64,000 nt of DNA from Bacillota bacterium (GTDB taxonomy: Bacteria > Bacillota > Ch66 > Ch109): NCBI GenBank assembly GCA_013178275.1, contig JABLWZ010000019.1:114515-178514 (forward strand), given 5' to 3'. Below, piece after piece: positions 29,553 to 37,609 of the stretch. Position numbers and translations under genes: made by a program. The notes below the pieces were generated by a model. The model was not told the origin of the DNA. It saw only the letters and a program-made list of their open reading frames with translations, and searched no databases. Numbering within the stretch: the first letter of the stretch is position 1; the number at the start of each line of letters is the position of its first letter.

Positions 29553-30581
29553 TTATTCTTTTCCTAAGCTGTTGTACGCTGCCAATGCATCGGTAACATT
29601 GTATTGTTCGGATTTGTGATTTCCCTTGGCACCGGCTGTAATCAGAATATATTCCTGTTTACCCACTTTGGCGAGACTCGCGAGACATAGACCGGCCTCA
29701 TCGGTATACCCAGTTTTCCCTCCTAAAATTTCCCCACCAGTGATGTTTTGATTGTTGAGTTCTTCAAACATGGTATTGTAAAAGGTTATCCCGCCAGGAT
29801 GCTTATTAGTAGGTGGTGTGGAATGACGGGATGAAGTAAAAATCTCCCGGAAAGTATCATTTTGCAAAGTATAGCTTAGAAGAATAGCCAGATCTTTGAC
29901 TGTCGTGTAGTGGTTTGCGTTGTGAAGTCCAGTCGCATTTGCAAAATGGGTATTTTTCATGCCAAGATCGGCCGCCTTTTGATTCATCATCTTTACAAAT
30001 CCCTGCTCTGACCCCACAATCTGATCAGCAAGTCCAATACAGCACTCCGCGCCGCTCGGCAGCATTACTCCGTATAACAGATCGATTGCCTTGACCTGCT
30101 CGCCCGGATGGAAACCTGCCATTGATGCATCGGCTCCGTGCAGCCCTTGAAACGTAGAATTGGTAAGTTTGATTTCTTCCTTCAGATCAGGTGAATTTTC
30201 TATCGCAACAATGGCTGTCATCATTTTAGTCAAAGAAGCCGGATAGATTTTTTCTTCGCTTTTTATTTGCATCAGGATGGCATGATCTTTTAACCGTATT
30301 AGAATCGCATTAGGACTGTTCAGCTTGCCGGAAGATATAGAAACAGAGGGATCGGGTGTTAGCTTTGACGGAGGAACCGGTGTTGTTCTATCGTCAGAAG
30401 AATCGGGTGTTATCTTTAAAGAAGAATATGACGAGGTTTTATCGTCATATTCTTCTTCAAATATTTGGTGGTTTCCTGGAGTAATGATGGATTTGTAAAC
30501 AAAAGCAGCAATGCCAACCAGCAAAAGAAGTGCTACTAATATGCGTATTCCTGACTTTTTCTTTTTTGCTTTTCGTACCAA
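29553..30581 (-). CDS. vanY: Membrane-anchored serine D,D-carboxypeptidase (VanY-D-like, S11 family)
   Basis: Penicillin-binding-protein type D-alanyl-D-alanine carboxypeptidase. A basic N-terminus and one transmembrane helix (residues ~12-32) are followed by a Ser/Pro-rich spacer and the S11 domain: SLTK (Ser116, Lys119), SGAE near 176 in the second-motif position, and KTG near 289. It trims the terminal D-Ala from pentapeptide precursors outside the membrane, which lowers glycopeptide binding. VanY of VanD-type clusters belongs to this serine family, while VanY of VanA is a zinc enzyme. The TTG start follows AAGGAGC, which is enclosed in a leader hairpin (30588-30638). Neighbours vanR, vanS and vanZ support a resistance-like role, although an ordinary DacF-type enzyme cannot be excluded. 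Confidence 0.82.
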   Translation of the reverse strand: MVRKAKKKKSGIRILVALLLLVGIAAFVYKSIITPGNHQIFEEEYDDKTSSYSSLKITPDSSDDRTTPVPPSKLTPDPSVSISSGKLNSPNAILIRLKDHAILMQIKSEEKIYPASLTKMMTAIVAIENSPDLKEEIKLTNSTFQGLHGADASMAGFHPGEQVKAIDLLYGVMLPSGAECCIGLADQIVGSEQGFVKMMNQKAADLGMKNTHFANATGLHNANHYTTVKDLAILLSYTLQNDTFREIFTSSRHSTPPTNKHPGGITFYNTMFEELNNQNITGGEILGGKTGYTDEAGLCLASLAKVGKQEYILITAGAKGNHKSEQYNVTDALAAYNSLGKE

Positions 30582-30587
30582 AATAAA

Positions 30588-30638
30588 ACAGCTCCTTATT
30601 CTGCGCTGATATTATTCAACCACAGAACAAGGAGCTGT
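30588..30638 (-). promoter_or_regulatory. vanY leader hairpin enclosing the ribosome site
   Basis: ACAGCTCCTTATTCTG (30588-30603) and CAGAACAAGGAGCTGT (30623-30638) pair over 16 bp with one wobble in the minus-strand RNA. The AAGGAGC used by vanY lies inside the 3' arm, so folding would block translation. Confidence 0.65.
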
Positions 30639-30680
30639 GTTGGAATTCCATCTTATGAACCTCTTAAGATTTTCTTATCA
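30639..30680 (-). promoter_or_regulatory. VanR-type operator in front of vanY
   Basis: TCTTAT-N5-TCTTAA-N5-TCTTAT on the + strand at 30650-30677, three direct repeats with an 11-bp period as expected for OmpR/PhoB-family regulators. Minus-strand TGATAAGAAAAT within it also resembles the VanR core reported for VanA (TCGTANGAAANT, from memory). Confidence 0.6.
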
Positions 30681-30730
30681 CGGAAGCTGGAGTTTCGCTG
30701 TGACATACATGTTCTTGCGACACTACTGTA

Positions 30731-30828
30731 TCTTAATAGTTGTAAAAATAGGAATAAAACTTATTAAGGAGAAAATCACCACTTATTAAGACTTAATTAA
30801 GACACTTCTTTTTTAAATCTCCTATAAT
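30731..30828 (+). promoter_or_regulatory. vanZ promoter with VanR-type repeats
   Basis: TATAAT at 30823-30828, 32 bases before the vanZ start, has no good -35. In its place, 30781-30802 reads on the minus strand TCTTAA-N5-TCTTAA, the same 11-bp-phased unit as at vanY and vanR. A further TCTTAA lies at 30731. Confidence 0.55.
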
Positions 30829-30859
30829 AAACAAGTTAATTAAAACGGAGGTGAATTTA

Positions 30860-31588
30860 GTGATCATTAGGATTTTAATGTTAATTATTGTGTCGATTAT
30901 ATGGTTTATTAGTACTTTACCATTCTTGATTCCATACCATATACTACTGACCTCTCAAAGCAAAAAGATTGGCTGTAAACTGCCATTTGAACATATTGTA
31001 ATCATATATATCTTTGTGTGCTACCTTACTGCTGTGCTAAATTTTACTGGTATTCCTTCCATAAATGATATTGTTGATAACAGCTTTGGTATAATAACCC
31101 CAAAGGAGTTTAATTTTCCACCGGATGAGATTAATCTGATCCCATTTCTTTGGATTACAGAGGGTGTTCGTCCATACATAGAAAATATATTACTTTTTAT
31201 ACCTCTTGGATTTATGCTTCCATGTATTTGGAAAAAGTATGAAGTGTTATGGAAAACTACATTATCCGGTATTACATTCTCTCTTATAATAGAATTGAGT
31301 CAATTGTTCAATAGAAGAGTAACGGATATTGATGATTTACTGATGAATGCTCTCGGAGCGTTAATCGGATGGGTAATTTTTAGGCTGCTGAAAGAACATT
31401 TATCAAAATTACAGAACAAGGTTTCTGTCCAAAGTACCAACATCGAAAAAATTCCCTTGCTACTTCGTGAAGAGGCATGTTTTTATATAGCCTGTGCATT
31501 CGCCGGTATGTTCTTTGTGTTTTACCCATTTTTAAGATCTTTATTAATCCCATTATTAAGATCTTCATTTGGATTTGTTTTAATTTAA
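30860..31588 (+). CDS. vanZ: VanZ-like membrane protein
   Basis: VanZ family. About five transmembrane segments are visible (IIRILMLIIVSIIWFISTLPF at the start, ILLFIPLGFMLPCIW in the middle, GALIGWVIFRLL, and a hydrophobic C-terminus). Family motifs include NLIPF, NILLFIPLGFMLP, SLIIELSQLFNRRVTDIDDL and NALGALIGW. VanZ of Tn1546 gives low-level teicoplanin resistance by an unknown mechanism. GTG 30860 has GGAGG 8 bases upstream; the frame also opens at GTG 30851, which overlaps that site. It diverges from vanY and converges on vanS. Confidence 0.88.
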   Translation: MIIRILMLIIVSIIWFISTLPFLIPYHILLTSQSKKIGCKLPFEHIVIIYIFVCYLTAVLNFTGIPSINDIVDNSFGIITPKEFNFPPDEINLIPFLWITEGVRPYIENILLFIPLGFMLPCIWKKYEVLWKTTLSGITFSLIIELSQLFNRRVTDIDDLLMNALGALIGWVIFRLLKEHLSKLQNKVSVQSTNIEKIPLLLREEACFYIACAFAGMFFVFYPFLRSLLIPLLRSSFGFVLI

Positions 31589-31631
31589 TAATACCAGGCA
31601 AATTAATTTATAAAAGGACAAACTATCTGAC

Positions 31632-32789
31632 TTAAGAAGATAACTTGTCCTTTTCTTGCTTTTGTGGAAGCACTACAGTAAAGACTGTCTTTTCTGTATT
31701 ACTTTGCACGAAAATATTGCCTCCATGCGCGTTTGCAATTTCTTGTGCGATTGCTAAACCTAGCCCTGCTCCACCGGTGCTTGAGGAACGTGCAGTATCT
31801 AATCGGTAAAATTTTTGAAAAATAGTTTCAAGCTTTCCCTGCGGGATTGGATTTCCCTGATTAGTAAAAGTTATAACAATATTTTTGTCCTGCTGTTTAG
31901 CAGAAATGTCAATGACGCTGTTTTCATAGCTATAGGCTATCGCATTTTTCAGAATATTATTGAACACACGAGCCAGTTTGTCTACATCTCCCCACAGAGT
32001 GAGGCCGTCAGGCACATTGACGGACACCTGCTTTTCCTGTGGAGTCAGCATTGGATAGAATTCATCTGCCATCTGCTGGAGCATGAACAGTAAATTGATT
32101 TTTTCTTTATTCAAAACAATAGTTTGAAGATTAAATCTTGTGATCTCAAAAAACTCATTGATAAGCTGCTCTAACCGATAAGCTTTTTCCAAGGTAATAC
32201 CAACATATTTTGCCTTCTGTTCAGGAGGCATATCAGGAGCTTCATCCAGAAGACTTAAGTATCCTATAACAGAGGTCAGAGGTGTCTTTATATCATGAGC
32301 CAAGTAAACTACCAAATCATTTTTTCGCTGCTCGGCATCAAGCGCGGCTTTCTTTTGTTTTTCCAAGTTGTTTTTTATCTGATTAAGCTTATTTTCCATA
32401 AAATCCAATTCCGGTGATAATGTAATTTCATCATCGGATTCCTCAGCAAGTTTATCCATTCCAGCACTGACTTCATCGAAATATTTAGTAAACCAAGAAA
32501 CTGAAAATCGAAAAAGGATAACTAAAAATATTAGGATTACAACAAAAAGAATCATGTCAATATTGTTGCGAATCACCAACTGATAGATTGTCTGTGCGTC
32601 CGAATTTCTAAAATGAAAAGCGTTGACTAAAAATCGAACGATAAGATCTCCGATCTGTCCACGCAGGATATTGCGCAATAGATAAACAGTCACGACGGCG
32701 GCAACTGTAATCAGAAGCATTTGAAAAAATACTTTCCTTTTTAATTTCGAATAATCATTTTTTCTCTTACTTTTCAATTTTATAGCCAA
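31632..32789 (-). CDS. vanS: Sensor histidine kinase VanS-like
   Basis: Membrane histidine kinase with two transmembrane helices (residues ~22-40 and ~78-98) around a short ~37-residue external loop, a HAMP-like linker (FDEVSAGMDKLAEE), the phospho-acceptor His165 in YLAHDIKTPLTSVIGYLSLL, and HATPase motifs FNNILKNAIAYS and TGGAGLGLAIAQEIANAHGG. The kinase core closely matches VanS of VanA/VanD-type clusters as I recall it, including LLDEAPDMPPEQKAKYV. The TTG start overlaps the vanR 3' end by 23 bases, as in vancomycin-resistance operons. Confidence 0.93.
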   Translation of the reverse strand: MAIKLKSKRKNDYSKLKRKVFFQMLLITVAAVVTVYLLRNILRGQIGDLIVRFLVNAFHFRNSDAQTIYQLVIRNNIDMILFVVILIFLVILFRFSVSWFTKYFDEVSAGMDKLAEESDDEITLSPELDFMENKLNQIKNNLEKQKKAALDAEQRKNDLVVYLAHDIKTPLTSVIGYLSLLDEAPDMPPEQKAKYVGITLEKAYRLEQLINEFFEITRFNLQTIVLNKEKINLLFMLQQMADEFYPMLTPQEKQVSVNVPDGLTLWGDVDKLARVFNNILKNAIAYSYENSVIDISAKQQDKNIVITFTNQGNPIPQGKLETIFQKFYRLDTARSSSTGGAGLGLAIAQEIANAHGGNIFVQSNTEKTVFTVVLPQKQEKDKLSS

Positions 32790-33474
32790 CCCCCCACACC
32801 GTTTTGATATATTTAGGATGCTCCGCGCTGTCGTGCATTTTTTCCCTTAAATGCCTGATATGAACCATTACCGTATTATTGCTGTTGGTGAAATACTTGT
32901 CTCCCCATACCTCATGGAACAATTCTTCCGAACTGACCACCCGTCCGCGATTGGAACAAAGGACCCAAAGAATTGAAAACTCTGTAGGAGTGAGAGATAG
33001 CTTTTTTTCATTCAGCGTACATTCATGGGTATCCATGTCCAATACCAAGCCGGAAAAGGCAATCAAGTGTTCTTCCCGATTTGGCTCCGCAGAATTATAT
33101 TTGGTAAATCTCCGGAGCTGCGCCTTTACACGGGCAATAAGTTCCAAAGGACGGAACGGCTTGGTGATATAGTCGTCCGCACCTAATGTCAGCCCGGTAA
33201 TCTTATCGATTTCTTCTTCTTTGGCTGTCAGCATAATAACCGGAAATTTATGCTTTTTCCGGATTTGCTGACAGATTGAAAAACCGTCTACATCGGGGAG
33301 CATGACATCCAAAATGGCAAGGTCCAATCTTTCATTTTCAATGCAGTTAAGAGCATCCTTCCCGTTATAAAATTTAAAGATATTATAGTTCTCATTTTTC
33401 AGATAAACTTCAACCAAATCGGCAATAGCTTGTTCATCATCAACTATTAGAATATTTGCAGCCAAAAGCGTCAT
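32767..33474 (-). CDS. vanR: Response regulator VanR-like (OmpR family)
   Basis: Two-domain regulator: a receiver with acidic pocket DDE near 12-14, phospho-acceptor Asp56 in LAILDVMLP and Lys near 105, then an OmpR-type winged helix (LTPTEFSILWVLCSNRGRVV, VHIRHLREKMHDS, IKTVWGVGYKIEK). Long stretches agree with VanR (GADDYITKPFRPLELIARVK). Its probable targets are the 11-bp-phased repeats at 33545 (its own promoter), 30639, 30781 and 29506. No vanH, ligase or vanX homologue lies in the window. Confidence 0.94.
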   Translation of the reverse strand: MTLLAANILIVDDEQAIADLVEVYLKNENYNIFKFYNGKDALNCIENERLDLAILDVMLPDVDGFSICQQIRKKHKFPVIMLTAKEEEIDKITGLTLGADDYITKPFRPLELIARVKAQLRRFTKYNSAEPNREEHLIAFSGLVLDMDTHECTLNEKKLSLTPTEFSILWVLCSNRGRVVSSEELFHEVWGDKYFTNSNNTVMVHIRHLREKMHDSAEHPKYIKTVWGVGYKIEK

Positions 33475-33531
33475 CTTCTTTCTTTTAAGTATATATCCCC
33501 ATAATTATTTTACCGCGAAGCAAAAATCCAT

Positions 33532-33572
33532 TTTATAGCTTTTTACTTATTAAAATCTTAAGTTTTTCTGAA
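33532..33572 (-). promoter_or_regulatory. vanR promoter with phased operator repeats
   Basis: On the + strand ACTTAT-N5-TCTTAA-N5-TCTGAA at 33545-33572, an 11-bp period. On the minus strand a TATAAA -10 (33537-33532) begins 7 bases beyond the repeats, the usual geometry for a PhoB-type activator that replaces the -35. Confidence 0.6.
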
Positions 33573-33593
33573 TATCGCGATACTGATAGTCTT

Positions 33594-34058
33594 TTACACA
33601 CAAATATAAATATCAATTCTGTGAAACTTTATATCTGGTAGTTCGACCATTGTTAACCACCTGGTTTTATTCACATCAAGATCAATACATATTTTCTTCC
33701 CATCAATCCAGGCCTTACGCTTTTGATGACAAAGAATATATATTGTTGGAGTATGTCCACATATCACTGTTTTCTCACCTGATATGAGTTATAAAGCCAA
33801 CTATCTCTGATATATAACAGATCTATTTTGCTTGTTTTCTCTGGTGTTTGAGATACCGGCTCCAAACCAGCATGGACAAATATGTAATCCTTTGTTTGAT
33901 GGTATAATGGCAGCTTCCTGATGAATTCGATATGCTCTTTAGGTAATCTTCTAATGTTACTAAACTTAGGGGTAAGGCCATAACTCTTTAGGGTCTCCCT
34001 CCCTCCCCACCAACTTATCAAGGTGTTGATCGCCTGTTGACGTAGTATGAACAGTTAT
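33594..34058 (-). pseudogene. Broken calcineurin-like protein phosphatase
   Basis: A frame from about 34058 reads FILRQQAINTLISWWGGRET and then LKSYGLTPKF..YIFVHAGLEP, ending at a TGA near 33764. In the overlapping frame the protein continues GEKTVICGHTPTIYILCHQK..CIDLDVNKTRW to 33594. Together they match the C-terminal half of serine/threonine-type metallophosphatases (FVHAGL and GHTP are metal-ligand motifs). The N-terminal half (GDIHG, GDYIDRG, GNHE) is missing and one frameshift separates the two pieces, so it is not functional. Confidence 0.75.
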
Positions 34059-34166
34059 GGAGCCAAGGGATTCCCTGGCTGAAAGAAGAAGTCCCACAGC
34101 TAAAAGAAAAATAATATCATTCGAGCTGCTGTTTTAACCTGTCATTTCCTGAACTCTCATTCACAG

Positions 34167-34223
34167 AAAAACACCTCCTTCGAGAATCGCTCAGGAGGCA
34201 TTTTTTTATTTCGGGCATACATC
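34167..34223 (+). repeat. Dispersed hairpin repeat, copy 2
   Basis: Nearly identical to copy 1, including the loop and the ATTTCGGGCATACATCT tail. The stem carries GGAGGCA in place of GGAGGTG. It lies between the phosphatase remnant and the CoA-disulfide-reductase gene. Confidence 0.8.
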
Positions 34224-34317
34224 TTTATATCGGGATCTAGTCCTATGTAAAATCGCAGTTATACATCATGAAGGTGTAAGTTGGTATGCTTACATCACCC
34301 CTCCCCGACTTTTCCCC

Positions 34318-35973
34318 TTATCTTTTTAGCGTTTTCCAGTTCTTATAACCACCCGAAAGGTTGCGTACTGATTTAAAACCGTGATTGAGCAGGATGTTTT
34401 GGGCCGCATTACCGCTGGTGCCGCTGTTGCAGTAGGTTACCATTTCAATATCGGGGTTGAGTTCCCCCAGTCGCTGGCGGAGGACAGCTAGCGGTATGTT
34501 TAAAGACCCCGGAAGGTGCCCGGCTGCGTATTGGTCGGGTTCACGCACATCCACCAAGGTCAGGGGGCGTCCTTGTTCTATTTCCTGCTCCACTTCGTCT
34601 GGAGTTATCAAGGCGATTCCTCGTTCTAGTTCGTTGGTCAGTATCATGCCCGTATAGGTTACCGGGTCTTTGGTCGTCGAATAAGGAGGGGCATACGCCA
34701 GGTCAATCTGGAACCATTCATTAACCTTGATTCCCAGCGAAATGCCGGTAGCGAACACATCTACCCGTTTGTCGACTCCACGCATACCTACCACCTGAGC
34801 ACCCAACATTTTGCCAGTTTGTTTTTCAGCTACGGCTTTAATAAGCAGGTCACTTCCGCCAGGGAAATAAGTCTGCTGGTTGGGCTTGATGTTGTGAACG
34901 GTTTCCACCTTGACTCCCAACTTTTTGGCCTGGCTTTCCGTCATTCCAGTTTGTCCCACCGTCAGGTCGAATACTTTGCAGATGCTTGTACCAAGAACGC
35001 CTTTATACTCTTCCTGCTCACCCGTCATATTCTGCCCTGCGATCCGACCCATTTTATTCGCGGTTGATCCGAGCGGCAGGTAAACTGGCCGGCCGGTAAT
35101 CCGCGAATATGATTCCGCGCAGTCTCCTGCGGCGTAAATATCTTCAATGTTCGTCCTCAGATGTTTATCCACCTTGATTGCCCCGGTTTCACCGATCTCT
35201 ACTCCAGCAGCTCGGGCCAGCTCCACATTGGGTCTTACCCCTATAGACAGGATAACGAAATCGGTGTGACTCCTCCGGCCAGATTCGGTTACAACCTCAT
35301 ACACAGCACCATCATTGGATTCAAGGGAAGCTAATCCATCGGAAAGGATTACCTTCACCCCTTTTTCTTTAAGATGCTTTTCAACCCAGATAGCTACATC
35401 CGAATCAAGGGACGGCATGACCTGGCCGGCCTTCTCGATTATAGTGGTCTCTATCCCCAGGCTGACCAGATTTTCAGCCATTTCTACCCCGATAAACCCG
35501 GACCCTATAATGACCCCTTGTTTTGGTTTGTTCTGATGGATAAACTGCTTTAGTCTATCAGCACTTTCTACGCCGCGGATGGGAAAAACATTGCCGGCTT
35601 TAATTCCCTCTATTGGTGGTATTATAGGGTTCGCACCGGTTGCAATCACCAGGCGGTCATAGGGTTGCCTAAAAACCTGCATGGTAGCAAGGCTTTTCAC
35701 TTCCAACTGCTTTTCATCGGGCAATATCTTTAGAACTTCGTGTCCAATCATAACGTCTATGTTGTATCTTTCTTTAAAAAAAGCAACATCCCGCGGCGTC
35801 AGCAGTCGGCGCTCAGAAATGACGTCAGAGACAAAATACGGCAGTCCACAGGAAGAGTAAGAAATGTCCATCCCTTTTTCAAAGATGGTAATATCCGCGG
35901 ACTCGGTATTCCTTCGGGCCTTGGCCGCGGCACTAGTCCCGGCAGCCACTGATCCGATAACTGTTATCTTCAT
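34318..35973 (-). CDS. CoA-disulfide-reductase-like flavoprotein with C-terminal rhodanese domain
   Basis: Class of single-cysteine pyridine-nucleotide disulfide oxidoreductases fused to rhodanese (CoADR-Rhd). The FAD site is VIGSVAAGTSAAAKARR, the redox Cys42 lies in YSSCGLPYFVSD, the NAD site is GVIIGSGFIGVEMAENL, and the second FAD motif is VYAAGDCAE. Residues ~460-551 are a rhodanese domain with active Cys515 in TYCNSGTSGN. Such enzymes reduce CoA disulfide, CoA persulfide or polysulfide with NAD(P)H. It is 52 bases downstream of acr3 on the same strand, so it may be cotranscribed with the arsenic genes. Confidence 0.9.
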   Translation of the reverse strand: MKITVIGSVAAGTSAAAKARRNTESADITIFEKGMDISYSSCGLPYFVSDVISERRLLTPRDVAFFKERYNIDVMIGHEVLKILPDEKQLEVKSLATMQVFRQPYDRLVIATGANPIIPPIEGIKAGNVFPIRGVESADRLKQFIHQNKPKQGVIIGSGFIGVEMAENLVSLGIETTIIEKAGQVMPSLDSDVAIWVEKHLKEKGVKVILSDGLASLESNDGAVYEVVTESGRRSHTDFVILSIGVRPNVELARAAGVEIGETGAIKVDKHLRTNIEDIYAAGDCAESYSRITGRPVYLPLGSTANKMGRIAGQNMTGEQEEYKGVLGTSICKVFDLTVGQTGMTESQAKKLGVKVETVHNIKPNQQTYFPGGSDLLIKAVAEKQTGKMLGAQVVGMRGVDKRVDVFATGISLGIKVNEWFQIDLAYAPPYSTTKDPVTYTGMILTNELERGIALITPDEVEQEIEQGRPLTLVDVREPDQYAAGHLPGSLNIPLAVLRQRLGELNPDIEMVTYCNSGTSGNAAQNILLNHGFKSVRNLSGGYKNWKTLKR

Positions 35974-36025
35974 CTAGTTAGCCCCCTAATATTTAATAAC
36001 CTTTGTTCACATAAAAAGTCTTCAT

Positions 36026-37111
36026 CTACTTAGAGCGGCCGCGCAAGAATTCCTTACTGTCCATTTCACGAGCAAAATACTTCTTACGGAAGTAAAGTGC
36101 CACGTTAACCAGGCTGATCAGTACCGGCACTTCCACCAATGGGCCGATCACGGTGGCGAAGGCCTGCGCCGACTGGATGCCGAACACCGCCACCGCCACG
36201 GCTATAGCCAGTTCGAAGTCGTTGCTGGAGGCCGTAAAGGCAATAGTCGTGGTTCTCTGGTAATCCGCCCCGATCCATTTTCCGATGAAGAAGGTGGCCA
36301 TCCACATAACTATAAAGTAAATGGTCAGCGGTATAATCACCCGCAGCACATCCATCGGCAGAGTTATAATCACTTCACCCTTCAGGGAGAACATGACCAG
36401 GATAGTAAACAGCAGCGCTATCAGGGTCAGTTTGCTGATACGGGGGATAAAGTTCTTCTCGTACCAGTCACGCCCGTGGGAGTGGACCAGTACCGAGCGC
36501 GTAATGTAGGCGGCGATAAACGGAATGCCCAGATAGATGAATACGGTCTTGGCGATTTCCCCCATCGAAACGTTGACCGCCACGCTTGTTAGGCCGAGCC
36601 AGGCTGGAATAACGGTGATGAAGATGTAGGCGTAAACCGAGTAGGTCAAGACCTGGAAGATGGCGTTAAACGCCACCAGCCCCGCGACGTACTCAGAGTG
36701 TCCGTCCGCCAGGTCGTTCCATACCAGCACCATGGCGATGCAGCGGGCCAGTCCGACCAGGATGACCCCGACCATTAATTCCGGTTTGTCGGGCAAAAGA
36801 AGCACCGCCAGGGTGAACATCACGATCGGGCCCACTATCCAGTTCATAATCAGGGACAGGCTCAAAAGCTTTTTGTCTGCAAAGATCGTGGGGAGTTCCT
36901 CATAGCGTACCTTCGCCAGCGGCGGGTACATCATGAGAATAAGGCCAATCGCAATAGGTATATTTGTGGTCCCGACCTGAAACTGACCCCAAAAACCAGC
37001 GATCTTAGGATATATATAACCCGCCCCCAGGCCGACCGCCATTGCGAGGAAGATCCAGAGGGTTAAATAACGATCTAAGAATGAAAGCTTCCTGGTTACT
37101 GATGCGCTCAT
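36026..37111 (-). CDS. acr3: Arsenite efflux permease Acr3
   Basis: ACR3-family (BART superfamily) secondary transporter of 361 residues with about ten transmembrane helices. It shows the family segment [19 protein letters not shown], with the cysteine needed for As(III) export, and [20 protein letters not shown] in helix 9. ATG 37111 has AAAGGAGAAGG upstream and is preferred to ATG 37144. It follows arsR after 66 bases. ArsA normally pairs with ArsB; pairing with Acr3 is known in some bacteria and is inferred here. Confidence 0.95.
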   Translation of the reverse strand: MSASVTRKLSFLDRYLTLWIFLAMAVGLGAGYIYPKIAGFWGQFQVGTTNIPIAIGLILMMYPPLAKVRYEELPTIFADKKLLSLSLIMNWIVGPIVMFTLAVLLLPDKPELMVGVILVGLARCIAMVLVWNDLADGHSEYVAGLVAFNAIFQVLTYSVYAYIFITVIPAWLGLTSVAVNVSMGEIAKTVFIYLGIPFIAAYITRSVLVHSHGRDWYEKNFIPRISKLTLIALLFTILVMFSLKGEVIITLPMDVLRVIIPLTIYFIVMWMATFFIGKWIGADYQRTTTIAFTASSNDFELAIAVAVAVFGIQSAQAFATVIGPLVEVPVLISLVNVALYFRKKYFAREMDSKEFLRGRSK

Positions 37112-37177
37112 TTCCCTTCTCCTTTCAAACTTTGATTGGATCATAGATTAGCTCTATCCTTGATAATGCTAAAATAT

Positions 37178-37546
37178 TTAACAGTTCCCACCTGACCTTT
37201 TTTCTAATTGTTTACAGATATTGCTATCCGCAGGAAGTGGAGCGCCTCGGTCAAGTATCTCCCTAATGGGTTTAATAAAAGAATTGGTGAAAGCCTGCTG
37301 GCAGTTTTCAAAGTGCTCCAGGTTCAAGGAATAATAGATCCACTTTCCGTCCCTTCGGTCATTGACAAATCCAACCTGTTTTAAAATCTTCAAATGGTGG
37401 GATACCGCAGGTTGAGACATAGGTAGGACGTCAATTAATTCGCATACGCACATCTCCCGCTCGGAGAGCATACGGATAATCCGTAATCTGGTTTCATCTC
37501 CCAGGGCTTTGAAGCAGGCGGCCAGATTTTTCAAGTTAATCAACAC
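37178..37546 (-). CDS. arsR: ArsR-family arsenic-responsive repressor
   Basis: 122-residue winged-helix repressor. The DNA-binding helix is MSQPAVSHHLKILKQVGFV, and the classical As(III) site is the cysteine pair Cys33/Cys35 in EMCVCELIDVL (ELCVCDL type). It lies inside the ars island, between arsA and acr3, rather than first in the unit. The dyad upstream of arsD (39720) is its most likely operator. It differs from the ArsR-type gene at 50053, which lacks CVC but has terminal vicinal cysteines. Confidence 0.95.
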   Translation of the reverse strand: MLINLKNLAACFKALGDETRLRIIRMLSEREMCVCELIDVLPMSQPAVSHHLKILKQVGFVNDRRDGKWIYYSLNLEHFENCQQAFTNSFIKPIREILDRGAPLPADSNICKQLEKRSGGNC

Positions 37547-37609
37547 CTTTACTAAAAAATGATTTATCTTATAATCGACTCTCCACTAACGGGTTTTGTC
37601 ATACGGGGT

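Noticed and set aside
33764..34021. The 85-codon frame as an intact small gene
   Set aside because: It is an internal piece of a metallophosphatase that continues in another frame, with no proper start or ribosome site.
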